Assembly (NCBI RefSeq): GCF_000003605.2
Contig: NW_003142304.1
Location: 63,853-127,852 of the forward strand
DNA length: 64,000 bases
From: Saccoglossus kowalevskii
Lineage: Eukaryota; Hemichordata; Enteropneusta; Harrimaniidae
Direction: 5' to 3'
Shown: piece after piece, positions 62,681 to 64,000 of the stretch
Position numbering within the stretch: the first letter of the stretch is position 1
Layout of the letters: every line of letters begins with the position of its first letter
The notes under the pieces: model-generated
Told to the model about the DNA's origin: nothing
Seen by the model: the letters and a program-made list of their open reading frames with translations, nothing else
Databases searched by the model: none
Translations under genes and position numbers: made by a program

Positions 62681-63914
62681 AGTGAGCTAACCTAGGAACA
62701 TAGAGTATTAATTTCTTGAGACATGCTTATGACATTACATAGAGTGTGTGAAATTTGCATAAATCTGAATTAGTAATGGGGTATTACCATAGCTAAGCAT
62801 TAATGGAATGGCATGCTAGTTTTAATGCACTCTGTAAAATTTTATTTATATATTTTTACTTCTCTGTTCTAGACCCATTACTGCAATTAAAGTTTGATTT
62901 TAAGTCTGATTGTGTCATTTTCTCTGCTAGTAGTTCTCATATTGATTTAAGGGGCATTTGTGAGGACAAAGTTTATGGCTTTTTTGTGCATGTTCCACTT
63001 GTATCTCAAGAACCTCATTTAATAACCAGTCATCAGATTTCAATGAAACCTGTCATCAGTTTAGGGTTAAAATTCATGCATATTAATTACCTAATTTGCA
63101 TAATTTTAAGTGTTCTGAGATGTTTCCAGTGCCACTCATTGAATTTCAACAAAACCGGGCACATAAATGTTCCAGGAGAAGAGACAACAGTTTAGGGTTG
63201 TGATTTGAATATTTTTTACCTGATATATCGGTTGGGAGCTCATAACATGATTTGTTGAGAAAATTCTGGTCAGTTTAGGAATCACTAAATTACACTATTT
63301 TGTTCTCCAAAGGTACTTGTACAATGCATGTATGTCAGGTACTTTCTCGTTGACGCAAAATTTGAAAGTGATGACTCTTTAACAAGTGTTATAATTATAC
63401 AGGTCACAGGGTCAGCCAGTGAAATTGAATTTTGTAAATTTCATAAAACATTTTTGTTCTTTACAAAGTACATAATATTTATTATTTTTTTCAAATTCCA
63501 TTACACTGAAATTTTGTTTCACTTTTTTAATTTTTTTTTTTTTTGCCTTACTATGCAAATGATTTGCACATGAGATTTACTTTTGCCGATAAGCATGTAA
63601 TTTTTCACTTGGTGAAAAATAATTTACATGTGTCAAACCAAAACTGGTTTTCAGCTAAACTGAATTATTAATTCATCACAATATACATTTGGTGTGTGTT
63701 TAGATAATGGAATAAGTTAGCTGACTATGTACATTACTATGTATTTCCGGCAGTTAACTTATCGCTTATTTATTGATTGTTTTGCATTTCGTGACATCCG
63801 TTGACATACTAGTACTAGTATTAACTGCATCATTAAGCTTGCGGTGACACTTGTGGTATGTTTAGTTACTGCGCCCTCTCTCGACCAGCGTCACTTGCCG
63901 GTGAGGGCGACTTC
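62681..63914. other. Stretch without a recognisable gene
   Basis: Downstream of CDKAL1. The open frame at 62803-63195 (130 codons) has no recognised domain, and its DNA contains loosely repeated phrases (tttcaatgaaacctgtcatc, tttcaacaaaaccgggcaca), so it is probably an old dispersed repeat. A T-run lies at 63529-63544. Confidence 0.5.
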
Positions 63915-63998
63915 ATTCTACGACTACCCCAGACCATTCGTCCCGGTGTGTGGCGATAGCGATAACACCGGGACGAATGGTCTGGGGTATTCTACGAC
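63915..63998. mobile_element. 64 bp perfect hairpin with 10 bp direct repeats
   Basis: Arms 63925-63949 (TACCCCAGACCATTCGTCCC then GGTGT) and 63965-63989 are perfect inverted repeats of 25 bp around a 15-base loop. The unit is abutted on both sides by the exact direct repeat ATTCTACGAC (63915-63924 and 63989-63998), overlapping the arm by one base. This is the form of a tiny MITE with a 9-10 bp target duplication. It could instead be an assembly or replication artefact. Confidence 0.8.
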
Positions 63999-64000
63999 AT

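Noticed and set aside
62803-63195. 130-codon open frame downstream of CDKAL1
   Set aside because: No recognised domain, and the DNA contains repeated phrases typical of a dispersed noncoding repeat.
1-64000. tRNA or rRNA genes, CRISPR-like arrays, bacterial operons
   Set aside because: No convincing A/B-box pairs, rRNA-like GC-rich blocks or spaced identical repeats were found, and the window is clearly eukaryotic.

Overview
This is a 64 kb piece of an AT-rich animal nuclear genome, probably a marine invertebrate; the species cannot be fixed from the window. Evidence for this is a split gene with GT-AG introns, LINE relics of several lineages, many terminal-inverted-repeat DNA elements, THAP-domain transposon proteins, and one 50-N assembly gap (12713-12762).

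Only one host gene is certain. It is a complete CDKAL1 orthologue on the + strand at 50131-62011: 12 coding exons, 544 residues. CDKAL1 is the tRNA methylthiotransferase that makes ms2t6A37 in tRNA-Lys(UUU). All exon phases join, both iron-sulphur cysteine sets are present (C59/C95/C124 and C200/C204/C207), and the last exon encodes a membrane tail anchor.

The first 50 kb is gene-poor. It holds LINE relics at 9.84-10.54 kb (- strand) and 28.5-31.96 kb (+ strand, with an inverted internal LINE fragment inside it), a 1.26 kb foldback element with minisatellite arms (19501-20762), elements bounded by TTAA duplications (12611-12805, 25443-26459, 46330-46464), a TACTGTAAAAT-ended MITE (45683-45868), and two diverged inverted duplications. 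One pairs about 1-1000 with 16590-17500; the other pairs about 7140-9650 with 41780-44150. A few exon-like open stretches (5721-6141, 40150-40331, 43982-44160) could not be identified.

CDKAL1 introns are a nest of DNA transposons. Intron 2 contains a 1.7 kb element with about 110 bp inverted ends, an N-terminal THAP finger reading inward from the left end and a SAP domain reading inward from the right end, both decayed. Intron 11 contains a 1.73 kb TTAA-flanked element with a second, different THAP relic, itself inserted into an older MITE. Introns 3, 6 and 9 hold two MITEs, a 27 bp repeat and a 54 bp satellite. Downstream of the stop are a 161 bp satellite and, at the window edge, a perfect 25 bp hairpin flanked by exact 10 bp direct repeats.

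The likeliest points of novelty are the THAP/SAP convergent element, the TTAA element set, the two inverted duplications with a possible shared exon, and the long gene-poor flank of CDKAL1, a gene that in vertebrates hosts regulatory DNA for its neighbour SOX4.
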